A stretch of DNA of 43,189 nucleotides, taken from NCBI RefSeq assembly GCF_007830335.1, contig NZ_VLKU01000018.1:1-43189 (forward strand), read 5' to 3'. The position numbers and the translations under genes are program-made. The notes under the pieces are model-generated. The model was not told the origin of the DNA. It worked only from the letters and a program-made list of their open reading frames with translations, and made no database searches. This stretch comes from Paracoccus sulfuroxidans (GTDB lineage Bacteria > Pseudomonadota > Alphaproteobacteria > Rhodobacterales > Rhodobacteraceae). Numbering within the stretch: the first letter of the stretch is position 1; each line of letters opens with the position of its first letter. This document shows, in pieces, positions 1 through 8,408 of this stretch.

Positions 1-1196
1 CGAAAGACGCCCCTGATCTTGGCCGCTTTGACTGGGAGGACCCTTTCCGGCTTTCGGATCAGCTGAGCGAGGAAGAGCGGATGCTGCGGGACGCGGCGCG
101 GTCTTACGCGCAGGACCGGCTGCAGCCGCGCATCATCGACGCCTATCGCGAGGAGCTGACCGACCCGGAAATCTTCCGCGAGATGGGTGCGATGGGCCTG
201 CTGGGCGTCACCGTGCCTGAGGAATACGGCGGCATCGGCGCCTCTTACGTCGCCTACGGCCTGATCGCGCGCGAGGTCGAGCGCGTCGATTCGGGCTATC
301 GCAGCATGATGTCGGTGCAATCCTCGCTGGTGATGTACCCGATCTATGCCTATGGCAGCGAGGAACAGCGGCAGAAATACCTGCCGAAACTGGCCTCGGG
401 CGAGTTCATCGGCTGTTTCGGCCTGACCGAGCCGGACGCGGGCTCGGACCCCGCCGGCATGAAGACCGTGGCGAAGAAGACCGCCGGGGGCTATGTGCTG
501 AACGGCTCGAAGATGTGGATCTCGAACGCGCCGATCGCGGATGTCTTCGTGGTCTGGGCCAAGTCCGAGGCGCATGGCGGCAAGATCCGCGGCTTCGTGC
601 TGGAGAAGGGGCTGAAGGGGCTTTCGGCGCCGAAGATCGGCGGCAAGCTGAGCCTGCGCGCCTCGATCACCGGCGAGATCGTGCTGCAGGATGTCGAGGT
701 TGGCGAGGACGCGCTGCTGCCCGGCGTCGAGGGGCTGAAGGGCCCGTTCGGCTGTCTGAACCGGGCGCGCTACGGCATCAGCTGGGGCGTGCTGGGGGCG
801 GCCGAGTTCTGCCTGCATGCCGCGCGCCAATATGGGCTGGACCGGCACCAGTTCGGGCGGCCGCTGGCCAATACGCAGCTGTTCCAGCTGAAGCTGGCGA
901 ATATGGCGACCGAGATCGCGCTTGGCCTTCAGGCCAGCCTGCGGGTGGGTCGGCTTCTGGATGCGGCGGAGGCGGCGCCCGAGATGATCTCGATCATCAA
1001 GCGCAACAACTGCGGCAAGGCGCTGGAGATCGCGCGGGTGGCGCGGGACATGCATGGCGGCAACGGGATCTCGGAGGAGTTCCAGGTGATGCGGCATGCG
1101 GCGAACCTCGAGACGGTGAACACCTATGAGGGCACGCATGACGTCCATGCGCTGATCCTGGGACGCGCCATCACCGGGCTGCAGGCGTTCTTCTGA
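1..1196 (+). CDS. gcdH: Glutaryl-CoA dehydrogenase, 5' end missing
   Basis: FAD-dependent acyl-CoA dehydrogenase that converts glutaryl-CoA to crotonyl-CoA and CO2 in lysine and tryptophan breakdown, passing electrons to ETF. The frame is open to the window edge: codons from base 3 read KDAPDLGRFDWEDPF, the usual start region of this family, so the ATG at 81 is internal and only a few codons are missing. Seen: the FAD/substrate motif GCFGLTEPDAGSDPAGM, KMWISNAPIADVFVVWAK, the RYGISWGVLGAAEFC helix, QLFQLKLANMATEI, MHGGNGI, and TYEGTHDVHALILGRAITG holding the catalytic-base glutamate. The arrangement fits glutaryl-CoA dehydrogenase better than short-chain acyl-CoA dehydrogenases. No partner gene is visible downstream; a hairpin follows at 1248-1271. 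Confidence 0.92.
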   Translation, partial: KDAPDLGRFDWEDPFRLSDQLSEEERMLRDAARSYAQDRLQPRIIDAYREELTDPEIFREMGAMGLLGVTVPEEYGGIGASYVAYGLIAREVERVDSGYRSMMSVQSSLVMYPIYAYGSEEQRQKYLPKLASGEFIGCFGLTEPDAGSDPAGMKTVAKKTAGGYVLNGSKMWISNAPIADVFVVWAKSEAHGGKIRGFVLEKGLKGLSAPKIGGKLSLRASITGEIVLQDVEVGEDALLPGVEGLKGPFGCLNRARYGISWGVLGAAEFCLHAARQYGLDRHQFGRPLANTQLFQLKLANMATEIALGLQASLRVGRLLDAAEAAPEMISIIKRNNCGKALEIARVARDMHGGNGISEEFQVMRHAANLETVNTYEGTHDVHALILGRAITGLQAFF

Positions 1197-1247
1197 GGGA
1201 AGGGGCGGGGTCAGAGGTTCCTGGCTCATAGGCCAAAGTATAGCTGC

Positions 1248-1271
1248 GCCAGACGGCCTTTTCCGTCTGGC
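1248..1271. terminator. Hairpin downstream of gcdH
   Basis: Perfect 9-bp inverted repeat GCCAGACGG / CCGTCTGGC with a 6-base loop (CCTTTT), about 50 bases after the gcdH stop. No T run follows, so it may be a processing or Rho-assisted end rather than a classical terminator. Confidence 0.45.
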
Positions 1272-1324
1272 ACTTCATCCACAAACTTTGGGCAAAACTG
1301 ACCCATTGTGCCGGATAACGGATC

Positions 1325-1345
1325 AATGCCCGCTTTGCGGGACAT
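1325..1345. repeat. Small near-palindrome, AATG-CCCGC / GCGGG-CATT
   Basis: CCCGC-TTT-GCGGG hairpin flanked by AATG and CATT, with one extra A in the right arm. It lies between gcdH and the orphan gene at 1376. It looks like a short dispersed palindromic element, but no second copy is seen in this window, so its nature is open. Confidence 0.3.
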
Positions 1346-1375
1346 TGCGGCCGTTATGAGGTGCGATCTTAGATT

Positions 1376-1927
1376 TTAGCGCGCTGCACAGAAAGATCCG
1401 TTTGCCAAAGTAGTCTTTCTATTGTCCAAGCAAGCCAGATCAAAAACGATTTCCACCCATGTTTCATAGGCAACACTGTTTTCCGGTTCCAGCTTCATGA
1501 CGGCAAATAGCTGCGCGACATGGGGTTGACGAAGCACCTCAGGAAACAAAAACTGTTTGCCTTTCGCTGCGGCGATCAACGCATATCGGAAATCCTCCCT
1601 CGCGGCTTCTATTTGTCCCAAATCTGAATGGATCTTGCCGCGCGCTAGGAAGAGTGTGGCCCGCCGTGAATTCTCCAAAGACGAGACAGAGAAAACAGCA
1701 CTAGTGGTGATTGATATGTTACAGTAAAATAGCCTGTCCTGCGCGGTTTTCCGAGTATCCCGACAGGGGCCGTTGGTGAAAGACGTAGTCATACCCATTG
1801 TCCACACGGTCATGAAGAGTATGACCCAACAGGTGAAAAACCACCTTTTGTACTTCAAAAACAACGCATAGCCAGCCAGGATAGCCCTGACTTGTATTGG
1901 AGGCGGTGTGGAAGGTTGAGCAATCAT
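1376..1927 (-). CDS. Hypothetical membrane protein, lower GC than neighbours
   Basis: 183 residues, not recognised. A hydrophobic segment at about residues 29-50 (WFFTCWVILFMTVWTMGM) predicts a single membrane helix with a short cytoplasmic N-terminus. It is followed by a cysteine-containing stretch (GPCRDTRKTAQDRLFYC). Residues about 86-125 (RRATLFLARGKIHSDLGQIEAAREDFRYAL) look like one TPR-type helical hairpin, which would make this a membrane-anchored protein-interaction module. Base composition is clearly less GC-rich and codon use is less biased than in flanking genes, suggesting recent acquisition. No clear ribosome binding site precedes the ATG, and it has no operon partner. It could be a decaying or orphan gene. 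Confidence 0.5.
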   Translation of the reverse strand: MIAQPSTPPPIQVRAILAGYALFLKYKRWFFTCWVILFMTVWTMGMTTSFTNGPCRDTRKTAQDRLFYCNISITTSAVFSVSSLENSRRATLFLARGKIHSDLGQIEAAREDFRYALIAAAKGKQFLFPEVLRQPHVAQLFAVMKLEPENSVAYETWVEIVFDLACLDNRKTTLANGSFCAAR

Positions 1928-2347
1928 CTGGCAGGGCTATGTGATGAACTCAACGTCCGCAATGGGCTCTTCGCGTCAATGACGGAACTACCGTAGAAGC
2001 GCAATTCGGGTCAGAAATCGGGCAGAAAGTCAGATACGTCAGATACGCGACAAGGGCACAATACGGATGTTCCCGAATCGTGCCGTGTTTCCAACAAATT
2101 GGCGAAGGTCGCGTCGGGCGGCCGGACACAACCTCACCGCCGGGTGACCTGACCGCTCCGGCGGGCTTGTCCATCCGACGTCTCAAAATACATCATTGAA
2201 TTTACACAAAATTCTAGCGACAGCCTCGCAATTTACCACGAACCCTCCAAATCCGGAAAACAACCTGCGATTTAGACAGGTTCACCAATCCTGTACCTGA
2301 ACCTAGTATGGCCTCAGGTAACCAGTAACCTGTCCTGTGCAACGACG

Positions 2348-2380
2348 TCCGATCGGAGACACGGTACAACTCCGGTCGGA
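2348..2380. promoter_or_regulatory. Paired palindromes upstream of nadA, possible operator
   Basis: TCCGATCGGA at 2348-2357 is a perfect palindrome. TCCGGTCGGA at 2371-2380 is the same with one change. Start-to-start spacing is 23 bp, about two helical turns, as expected for a dimeric repressor binding twice. Position ahead of nadABC suggests NAD-biosynthesis control; the regulator is not identified. Confidence 0.35.
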
Positions 2381-2390
2381 CGCCACGGCG

Positions 2391-2400
2391 CCCCCCCCCC
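2391..2400 (+). repeat. Homopolymer run of ten C in the nadA leader
   Basis: Ten consecutive C bases about 165 bases before the nadA start codon. Such runs are prone to slippage, so length may vary between cells or be a sequencing uncertainty. Confidence 0.8.
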
Positions 2401-2563
2401 TTCCAGATTGCATATCGTTCGACTTTCGGTCGCCCTGCGTATTATTATTGCTCTACCGACCCGGTTTCGATAGGGATGCGCGACGCAACGTCACTATGCC
2501 GCATCGCAGCACCGCCCTGCGGCCCATGATCGGCGCCCACGCAGACGGACCGGAGGAGCCCAA

Positions 2564-3616
2564 ATGCTGGATCTGACGAACATCCGCGAAGAGCTTCGCG
2601 CGCATTACGACCTGTCGCCCTCGATGGAACTGGCCGAAGAGATGTCGGACATCCATGCCCGCATGGACCGCGTCATGCCGATGATCGACTGGGCCATCCA
2701 TGCGCCCTATGTCCGCGCCATCAACCAGTTGAAGAAACAGCGCAATGCCGTCGTGCTGGCGCATAACTACATGACGCCGCAGATCTATCACGGCATCTCG
2801 GATGTGGTGGGCGACAGCCTGCATCTGGCGATCAAGGCGACCGAGGTCGAGGCCGATGTGATCGTGCAATGTGGCGTGCATTTCATGGCCGAGACCTCGA
2901 AGATCCTGAACCCCGCCAAGACCGTGCTGATGCCGGATATGGAGGCGGGCTGCTCGCTGGCCGAAAGCATCACGGCAGACGGCATTGCCGAAATGCGCGC
3001 CATGTACCCCGGCGCGCCGGTCGTCAGCTACGTCAACACCACCGCCGAGGTGAAGGCCGCGTCCGACATCTGCTGCACCAGCGCCAATGCCGCACAGATC
3101 GTCGCGGCGATGGAGGGCGACACCGTCATCATGACGCCCGACAAATGGCTGGCGCAGAACGTCGCCAAGCAGGTGCCGCAAAAGCGCATCGTCTGGTGGG
3201 ACGGGGCCTGCATCGTGCACGAACAGTTCACCGCTCAGGATCTGCGCGATTTCCGCGACTGGAATCCGGGTCTCAAGATCATTGCGCACCCCGAATGCCC
3301 CCCCGATGTGGTGGCCGAGGCGGATTACGCGGGCTCGACCGCGAATATTCAGGATTGGGTCACGCGCGAACATCCCAAGCAGGTGATGCTGGTCACCGAA
3401 TGCTCGATGGCCGCGAATATCTCGGACGCGAATCCGGGCGTCGAGTTTCTGGGGCCCTGCAACATGTGCCCCTATATGCAGAAGATCACGCTGGAAAAGG
3501 TGCTGTGGTCGCTGCATTCGATGACCGGCGCGGTCGAGGTCGACCCGGCCGTGGCCGAACGCGCGCGCCTTGCGGTGCAGCGCATGATCGACCTGTCGCG
3601 CCGACTGGCTGCCTGA
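2564..3616 (+). CDS. nadA: Quinolinate synthase
   Basis: 4Fe-4S enzyme that condenses iminoaspartate with dihydroxyacetone phosphate to quinolinate in de novo NAD synthesis. The protein has 350 residues, the longer form of the family. Seen: VVLAHNYMTPQIYHGISDVVGDSL, QCGVHFMAET, PDMEAGCSLA, SDICCTSANA, WWDGACIVHEQF, HPECPPDVV, TECSMAANI, GPCNMCPYMQKITLEKVLWSL. By spacing, the cluster ligands are probably C130, C216 and one of C299/C302. An AGGAG sequence lies 7 bases before the ATG. It is the first gene of a tight cluster with nadB (4 bases on) and nadC, so the whole aspartate-to-nicotinate-mononucleotide route is co-transcribed. Confidence 0.97.
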   Translation: MLDLTNIREELRAHYDLSPSMELAEEMSDIHARMDRVMPMIDWAIHAPYVRAINQLKKQRNAVVLAHNYMTPQIYHGISDVVGDSLHLAIKATEVEADVIVQCGVHFMAETSKILNPAKTVLMPDMEAGCSLAESITADGIAEMRAMYPGAPVVSYVNTTAEVKAASDICCTSANAAQIVAAMEGDTVIMTPDKWLAQNVAKQVPQKRIVWWDGACIVHEQFTAQDLRDFRDWNPGLKIIAHPECPPDVVAEADYAGSTANIQDWVTREHPKQVMLVTECSMAANISDANPGVEFLGPCNMCPYMQKITLEKVLWSLHSMTGAVEVDPAVAERARLAVQRMIDLSRRLAA

Positions 3617-3620
3617 CGCG

Positions 3621-5183
3621 ATGGACGAAGTCTCGACCGGACGCGTCGTCATTCTGGGCGCGGGGCTGGCGGCGCTGACGGCGGCCTTGCGGCTGGCGCC
3701 CCGGCCGGTGGTGATGATCTCGCCCGATCCCCTGGGCGCCGGGGCCAGTTCGGCCTGGGCGCAGGGCGGCATCGCGGCGGCCATGGACCCCGCCGATCAC
3801 CCCGCAAACCACGCCGAGGATACCGTGCGCGCAGGAGCGGGCGTCGTCGACCCCACCGTCGCCGATTTCGTCACCGCCGAGGCCCCCGGCCATATCCACG
3901 ACCTGACCGGCATCGGCGCACCCTTCGACCGCAGGCCCGACGGCAGCTATGTGCTGTCGCGCGAGGCCGCGCATGGCTTTGCCCGCGTCGTCCGCGTCAA
4001 GGGCGATCAGGCCGGGGCCGAGATCACCCGCACCCTGATCGAGGCCGTGCGCCGCACCCCCTCGGTTCAGGTGCTGGACGGGCTGCTGGCCGTGGGTCTG
4101 GCGGTCGAGGACGGCCGCGTCACCGGCGTGCGGCTGATGCGATCGGGCCCCGAAGGATCGTCGGTTTTCCTACTGCGCGCGCCTGCAGTGCTGCTGGCGG
4201 GCGGCGGCTCGGGCGGGCTTTTCGCGCTGACCACCAACCCGCCCCGCATCCGGGGACAGGCGCTTGGGCTGGCCGCGCGTGCAGGCGCAGAAGTCGCCGA
4301 CGCCGAATTCGTGCAGTTCCACCCGACCGCGCTGGATTGCGGCGAAGACCCCGCCCCTTTGGTGACCGAGGCGCTGCGGGGCGAAGGCGCGCAACTGGTG
4401 AACCGCAACGGCGAGCGTTTCATGCAGGCCATCCACCCCGATGCCGAACTGGCCCCCCGCGACATCGTCGCGCGCGAGATCTATGCCCAGACGCAGGCGG
4501 GGCTGCGGCCCATGCTTGATACCCGCGCCTGCCTTGGCGCTCGTATTCTGACCGAATTTCCCGCCGTCGCCGGGGCCTGCGCGCGCAATGGCATCGACCC
4601 GGTGGCCCAGCCGATCCCGGTCGCCGCTGCGGCGCATTATCACATGGGCGGGGTCGCGACGGATGCGCAGGGCCGGTCCTCGCTGCCCGGGCTTTGGGTC
4701 GCGGGTGAGACCGCCTCGACCGGGCTGCATGGCGCGAACCGTCTGGCCTCGAACGGACTGCTGGAGGCGGTGGTTTTCGGCGCGCGCGCTGCGGGCTCGA
4801 TCAACGCCGCTTTGACGCGGCCCTGCGATGACGCGCCGGTCGTGCCTCCCGCCCTGCCCTCCGGCGGCAACACCCCCGATCCGCAACTGGTCGCCCGCCT
4901 GCGCCGCGCGATGACGGCGGGCGCAGGCGTGATCCGCAACGCCGACGGCCTTGCCGCCTGCCTGCGCGAGATCTCGGATATCGAGGCGCTGCAGCCCGAA
5001 TGCGAGGCGCTTTTGAACATGACCGCCACCGCCACGCTGATCGCCGCCGCCGCGCTGATGCGGCAGGAAAGCCGGGGCGCGCATTTCCGCAGCGATTTCC
5101 CGCAGACTGCCGCCACCGGCCTGCGCAGCCGCCTGACATTGGCGCAGGCCATGCACCTGCGCCCGAACGCATCGAGGACCTGA
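3621..5183 (+). CDS. nadB: L-aspartate oxidase
   Basis: FAD flavoprotein that oxidises L-aspartate to iminoaspartate, the unstable substrate handed to NadA. The protein has 520 residues. Seen: N-terminal dinucleotide fold VVILGAGLAALTAALRLA (about 9-26), SSAWAQGGIAAAM, DGSYVLSREAAHGFARVVRVKGDQAG, AEFVQFHPTAL, LVTEALRGEGAQLVNRNGERFM, the HYHMGGVATDAQGRSSLPGLWVAGETASTGLHGANRLASN region, and a helical C-terminal domain. The HYHMGG/GLHGANRLASN signature is shared with fumarate reductase and succinate dehydrogenase flavoproteins, but the operon and length fix the assignment. The ATG lies 4 bases after the nadA stop without its own strong ribosome site, so translation is probably coupled. It ends in TGATG shared with nadC. 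Confidence 0.96.
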   Translation: MDEVSTGRVVILGAGLAALTAALRLAPRPVVMISPDPLGAGASSAWAQGGIAAAMDPADHPANHAEDTVRAGAGVVDPTVADFVTAEAPGHIHDLTGIGAPFDRRPDGSYVLSREAAHGFARVVRVKGDQAGAEITRTLIEAVRRTPSVQVLDGLLAVGLAVEDGRVTGVRLMRSGPEGSSVFLLRAPAVLLAGGGSGGLFALTTNPPRIRGQALGLAARAGAEVADAEFVQFHPTALDCGEDPAPLVTEALRGEGAQLVNRNGERFMQAIHPDAELAPRDIVAREIYAQTQAGLRPMLDTRACLGARILTEFPAVAGACARNGIDPVAQPIPVAAAAHYHMGGVATDAQGRSSLPGLWVAGETASTGLHGANRLASNGLLEAVVFGARAAGSINAALTRPCDDAPVVPPALPSGGNTPDPQLVARLRRAMTAGAGVIRNADGLAACLREISDIEALQPECEALLNMTATATLIAAAALMRQESRGAHFRSDFPQTAATGLRSRLTLAQAMHLRPNASRT

Positions 5184-6034
5184 TGACTGCCCAGCCGCCG
5201 CTTCCCGACATGATCCTTGAACCTCTGGTCCGCGCCACGCTGGCCGAGGATCTGGGCACCTATGGCGACATCACCACGCGCACGGTGATCCCCTCGGGCA
5301 CGCGCTATCTGGCGCGCATCGTCGCGCGAGAGGCGGGCGTCGCCTCGGGCATGCAGGTCGCGGCCATCGCCTTCCGGCTGGTCGACCCGGCCCTGACCCT
5401 GCGCGTGCTGGTGCCCGATGGCGCCAGCTTTGACGCAGGCGCCGTGCTGGCCGAGGTCGAGGGCGAGGCCGCCTCGATCCTGACGGCGGAACGTGTCGCG
5501 CTGAATTTCGCGGGCCGCCTCTCGGGCATCGCCACGCTGACCGCCGCCCATGTGGCGCAGGCGGCGGGCACCCGCGCCCGCATCACCTGCACGCGCAAGA
5601 CCACGCCCGGGTTGCGCATCGTCGAAAAACAGGCGGTGCTGCATGGCGGCGGCTTCAACCACCGCTTCAGCCTGTCGGACGCGATCCTGATCAAGGACAA
5701 CCACATCGCGGCGGCAGGCGGCATCCGCGCCGTGCTGAAGCGCGTCAAGGCGCAGGCCTCGCATATGCTGCGCACGGAAATCGAGGTTGACCGGCTGGAC
5801 CAGCTGGCCGAGGTGCTGGACGAAGGCGGGGCCGATGTGGTGCTGCTGGACAATATGGACACGGCCACGCTGCGCGAAGCGGTGGCGATGAACGCGGGCC
5901 GTCTGGTGCTGGAAGCCTCGGGCAATATGCGCCTGCCGCGCATCGCCGAGGTGGCCGCGACCGGCGTCGACTATATCTCGGTCGGCGCGCTGACCCATTC
6001 GGCCCGCACGCTGGACCTTGGGCTTGATTTCTGA
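5183..6034 (+). CDS. nadC: Nicotinate-nucleotide pyrophosphorylase (carboxylating)
   Basis: Converts quinolinate and PRPP to nicotinate mononucleotide, CO2 and pyrophosphate, the third step of NAD synthesis. An open frame reaches back to 5000 inside nadB, but the family start is the ATG at 5183, which shares its A with the nadB TGA (TGATG). This gives 283 residues, a normal length. Seen: LAEDLGTYGDITT near the N-terminus, LTAERVALNFAGRLSGIATLT, TRKTTPGLRIVEKQAVLHGGGFNHR, DAILIKDNHI, IEVEVD-like IEVDRLDQL, VLLDNMD and a GVDYISVGALTHS phosphate-binding loop. Substrate-binding Arg, Lys and His are all present. panB follows after 30 bases. Confidence 0.96.
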   Translation: MTAQPPLPDMILEPLVRATLAEDLGTYGDITTRTVIPSGTRYLARIVAREAGVASGMQVAAIAFRLVDPALTLRVLVPDGASFDAGAVLAEVEGEAASILTAERVALNFAGRLSGIATLTAAHVAQAAGTRARITCTRKTTPGLRIVEKQAVLHGGGFNHRFSLSDAILIKDNHIAAAGGIRAVLKRVKAQASHMLRTEIEVDRLDQLAEVLDEGGADVVLLDNMDTATLREAVAMNAGRLVLEASGNMRLPRIAEVAATGVDYISVGALTHSARTLDLGLDF

Positions 6035-6064
6035 ACCGCATTTCCGACCCCGCAGGAGGATGAC

Positions 6065-6910
6065 ATGAGCGCCACCCCTGACCGCAAACCCCGCCTCTCA
6101 CCCGGCGAGATCCGCGCCCGCAAGGGGGCCGAGCCCGTCGTCGTGCTGACCGCCTATACCACGCCCATGGCGCAGCTGGTCGACGCCTCCTGCGACGTCG
6201 TGCTGGTGGGCGACAGCGTCGGCATGGTGCTGCACGGCCTGCCCTCGACCCTGGGCGTGACCATGGAGATGATGATCATGCACGGCCAGGCGGTCGCCCG
6301 CGGGCTGGAGCGCGCCTGTCTGGTCATCGACATGCCCTTCGGCAGCTATGAGGAAAGCCCTCAGCAGGCCTTCCGCAATGCCGCGCGGCTGATGGTCGAA
6401 ACCGGCGCGCAGGCGGTGAAGCTGGAGGGCGGGCAGCACATGGCCGAGACCGTGCGCTTTCTGGTCCAGCGCGGCATTCCGGTCATGGGCCATGTCGGCC
6501 TGACGCCGCAATCCGTCAATACGCTGGGCGGCTACAAGGTGCAGGGGCGCGGCGCGGATGGTGAACGGGTGCTGAAGGATGCCGTGGCGGTGGCCGAGGC
6601 CGGGGCCTTCTCGGTCGTGCTGGAAAAGCTGCCTGCCGATCTGGGGGCCCGCATCACGCGCGAGATTGCCGTTCCCACCATCGGCATCGGCGCGGGGCTT
6701 GATTGCGACGGTCAGGTGCTGGTCATCGACGACGTGCTGGGCATCTTCACCGGCTTTCGCCCGAAATTCGTCAAGCGTTACGCGGAACTGGGCCAGATCT
6801 CGGCCGAGGCCATCGCCGCCTATGCCGATGACGTGCGCGCCCGCCGCTTCCCCGGACCCGAGCATCTTTTCGCCTCGGAACTAGCCCCGAAGCCCGAGGG
6901 CAAGGCATGA
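6065..6910 (+). CDS. panB: 3-methyl-2-oxobutanoate hydroxymethyltransferase
   Basis: Transfers a hydroxymethyl group from 5,10-methylene-tetrahydrofolate to 2-oxoisovalerate to make ketopantoate, the first committed step to pantothenate and CoA. The protein has 281 residues. Seen: PVVVLTAYTTPMAQLVDASCDVVLVGDSVGMVLHG with the metal-binding Asp residues, MPFGSYEESPQQAFRNAARL, KLEGGQHMAETV, GHVGLTPQSVNTLGGYKVQGR and PTIGIGAGLDCDGQVLVIDD. The ribosome site AGGAGG precedes the ATG at 6065. It overlaps panC by 4 bases. Its substrate 2-oxoisovalerate is also a substrate of the keto acid dehydrogenase encoded at 19593-24523, so the two systems draw on one pool. Confidence 0.97.
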   Translation: MSATPDRKPRLSPGEIRARKGAEPVVVLTAYTTPMAQLVDASCDVVLVGDSVGMVLHGLPSTLGVTMEMMIMHGQAVARGLERACLVIDMPFGSYEESPQQAFRNAARLMVETGAQAVKLEGGQHMAETVRFLVQRGIPVMGHVGLTPQSVNTLGGYKVQGRGADGERVLKDAVAVAEAGAFSVVLEKLPADLGARITREIAVPTIGIGAGLDCDGQVLVIDDVLGIFTGFRPKFVKRYAELGQISAEAIAAYADDVRARRFPGPEHLFASELAPKPEGKA

Positions 6911-7749
6911 GCGCGCCCATCATCCGCTCACTGGCCGAGCTGCGGGCGCTGACGCGTGCCTGGCGGCAGGCGGGCGAGAGCATCGGCGTCGTGCCGACCA
7001 TGGGCGCGCTGCATGAGGGGCATCTGAGCCTCGTGCGGGCGGCGAAACAGGGCTGCGACCGGGTGATCGTGACCCTGTTCGTGAACCCGCGCCAGTTCAA
7101 CAACCCCGAGGATTTCGCCAAATATCCCCGCACCGAGCTGGCCGACGCTGCCATCCTTGGCCCCCTGGCGGTGGATGCGCTTTTCGTCCCCGATGCCGCC
7201 GAGGTCTATCCGGCGGGTCACAGCACGGTCGTCTCGGTCGGCGATGTCAGCCAGCCGCTGGAGGGCGCGCACCGGCCCGGCCATTTCGACGGCGTGGCGA
7301 CGGTGGTAACGCTGCTTTTCAACATGACGCAGGCCGACCGCGCCTATTTCGGCGAAAAGGACTGGCAGCAGTTGCAGGTCGTCAAGCGGCTGGTCGCGGA
7401 TCTGAACATGCCCATCGAGATCGTGCCCTGCCCCTCGGTCCGTGATGCGGACGGGCTGGCGCTGTCATCGCGCAACCAGCGGCTGTCGCGCAAGGCGCGC
7501 GCGCAGGCGGCGGCCCTGCCGAATGCGCTGTTCGACGCGGCCACGGCGATGGCCGAGGGCGCCTATGAGCCCGAGGTACTGGCCGCCGCGCGCGACACGC
7601 TGGCCGCCGCAGGCTTTGGCGAGGTGGAATATCTGGCGCGCTGCGACAGCGAAAGCCTTGGCCCGCCGATCCCCGGCAAGCCCTCGCGCCTGCTGGCGGC
7701 GGTCTGGCTGGACGGCGTGCGGCTGATCGACAATGTCGCGGTAGGCTGA
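6907..7749 (+). CDS. panC: Pantothenate synthetase
   Basis: ATP-dependent ligase joining pantoate and beta-alanine. The protein has 280 residues. Seen: PTMGALHEGHLSLV (about 30-43), the nucleotide-binding HxGH-type motif, FVNPRQFNNPEDFAKYPRT, RPGHFDGVATVVTLLFNM, YFGEKDWQQLQVV, CPSVRDADGLALSSRNQRLS (KMSKS-like loop) and a C-terminal dimer domain. It starts in the ATGA overlap with panB, so both are translated together. It is the last gene of the nad-pan cluster. No clear terminator separates it from the convergent regulator gene, which ends 13 bases on. panD is not in the window. Confidence 0.97.
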   Translation: MSAPIIRSLAELRALTRAWRQAGESIGVVPTMGALHEGHLSLVRAAKQGCDRVIVTLFVNPRQFNNPEDFAKYPRTELADAAILGPLAVDALFVPDAAEVYPAGHSTVVSVGDVSQPLEGAHRPGHFDGVATVVTLLFNMTQADRAYFGEKDWQQLQVVKRLVADLNMPIEIVPCPSVRDADGLALSSRNQRLSRKARAQAAALPNALFDAATAMAEGAYEPEVLAAARDTLAAAGFGEVEYLARCDSESLGPPIPGKPSRLLAAVWLDGVRLIDNVAVG

Positions 7750-7762
7750 TCGCCGCAGGGCG

Positions 7763-8365
7763 CTACAGCCCTTCGCGGTCCATCAGCCCGTCGACGAAGG
7801 CGCGCAGCCGCTCAAGCGAGGGCTCGCGCTGCGTCACCTGCCGCAGCACATCCAGCCCGAAGGCCGAGACCAGCAGGCGCATCCCCACCGTCTCGACATC
7901 CAGATCGGCGGGGAATTCGCCGCTGTCGACGCCGAATTGCAGCGCCTTATTCAGCGAGTTGCGCCAGCGCTCCAGCCCCTCGACGATGGCCTTGTGGGTG
8001 TGTTCGGGCGTGGGCGTGACCAGCGCGTCACGCCAGAAGCGTTCGGTGATCAGCGTCAGCATCTCGATGGATTCGCGCACCTCGATGTTCGAGCAGCCCG
8101 ACAGCAGCACATGCAGCTTTTCGCGCGCGGGCAGCCCCTCCATCGCCTGTTCGATGCAGGGTTCAAGGCGGCGATAGACCTCGCGCACGGCCTCGGCGCG
8201 CAGTTCATCGGCAGAATGGAAATGGTGGTGGATCTGGCCGGGTGAGCACTCCATCCGGGCCGCAATGCGGCGCACCGTTGTGGCGTGCAGCCCCTCTTTC
8301 AGGACAAGGTCGATGGTCGCGTCAATGATCTGCGCGCGCCGTTCTTCCTTGGACATATAGCTCAT
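7763..8365 (-). CDS. TetR-family repressor of the adjacent RND pump
   Basis: 200-residue DNA-binding regulator. The frame extends upstream to 8398, but the ATG at 8365 has GGAGGT six bases before it and gives the normal N-terminus MSYMSKEERRAQII. Seen: helix-turn-helix at about residues 12-55 (AQIIDATIDLVLKEGLHATTVRRIAARMECSPGQIHHHFHSADEL), then a helical ligand domain of the BetI-like type. It is divergent from the efflux operon and separated by about 125 bases holding palindromes, the classic layout for a local repressor released by pump substrates. Function as repressor of the pump and of itself is inferred from position; the inducer is unknown. Confidence 0.88.
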   Translation of the reverse strand: MSYMSKEERRAQIIDATIDLVLKEGLHATTVRRIAARMECSPGQIHHHFHSADELRAEAVREVYRRLEPCIEQAMEGLPAREKLHVLLSGCSNIEVRESIEMLTLITERFWRDALVTPTPEHTHKAIVEGLERWRNSLNKALQFGVDSGEFPADLDVETVGMRLLVSAFGLDVLRQVTQREPSLERLRAFVDGLMDREGL

Positions 8366-8408
8366 ACCGACCTCCAGCGAGTGCCCATGGCCCCCCATGT
8401 AACACTTG

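Larger units (their letters stand above)
1928..2563. other. Non-coding region upstream of nadA
   Basis: No convincing gene. Two short open frames here (minus 2186-1950 and plus 2337-2576) have no family resemblance, and the second runs into nadA. The stretch about 2190-2340 is AT-richer and holds caggt/acctg-type repeats (GACAGGTT near 2275 and AACCTGTC near 2326 as an inverted pair). Two near-identical palindromes and a run of ten C follow (listed separately). It is the probable promoter and leader region of the nad-pan operon. Confidence 0.5.

Noticed and set aside
1950..2186. A 78-codon minus-strand frame upstream of the nad operon
   Set aside because: No ribosome site, no family resemblance, unordered composition; treated as chance.
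2337..2576. A 79-codon plus-strand frame running into nadA
   Set aside because: It overlaps the nadA start in another frame and includes the C10 run; no sign of coding selection.
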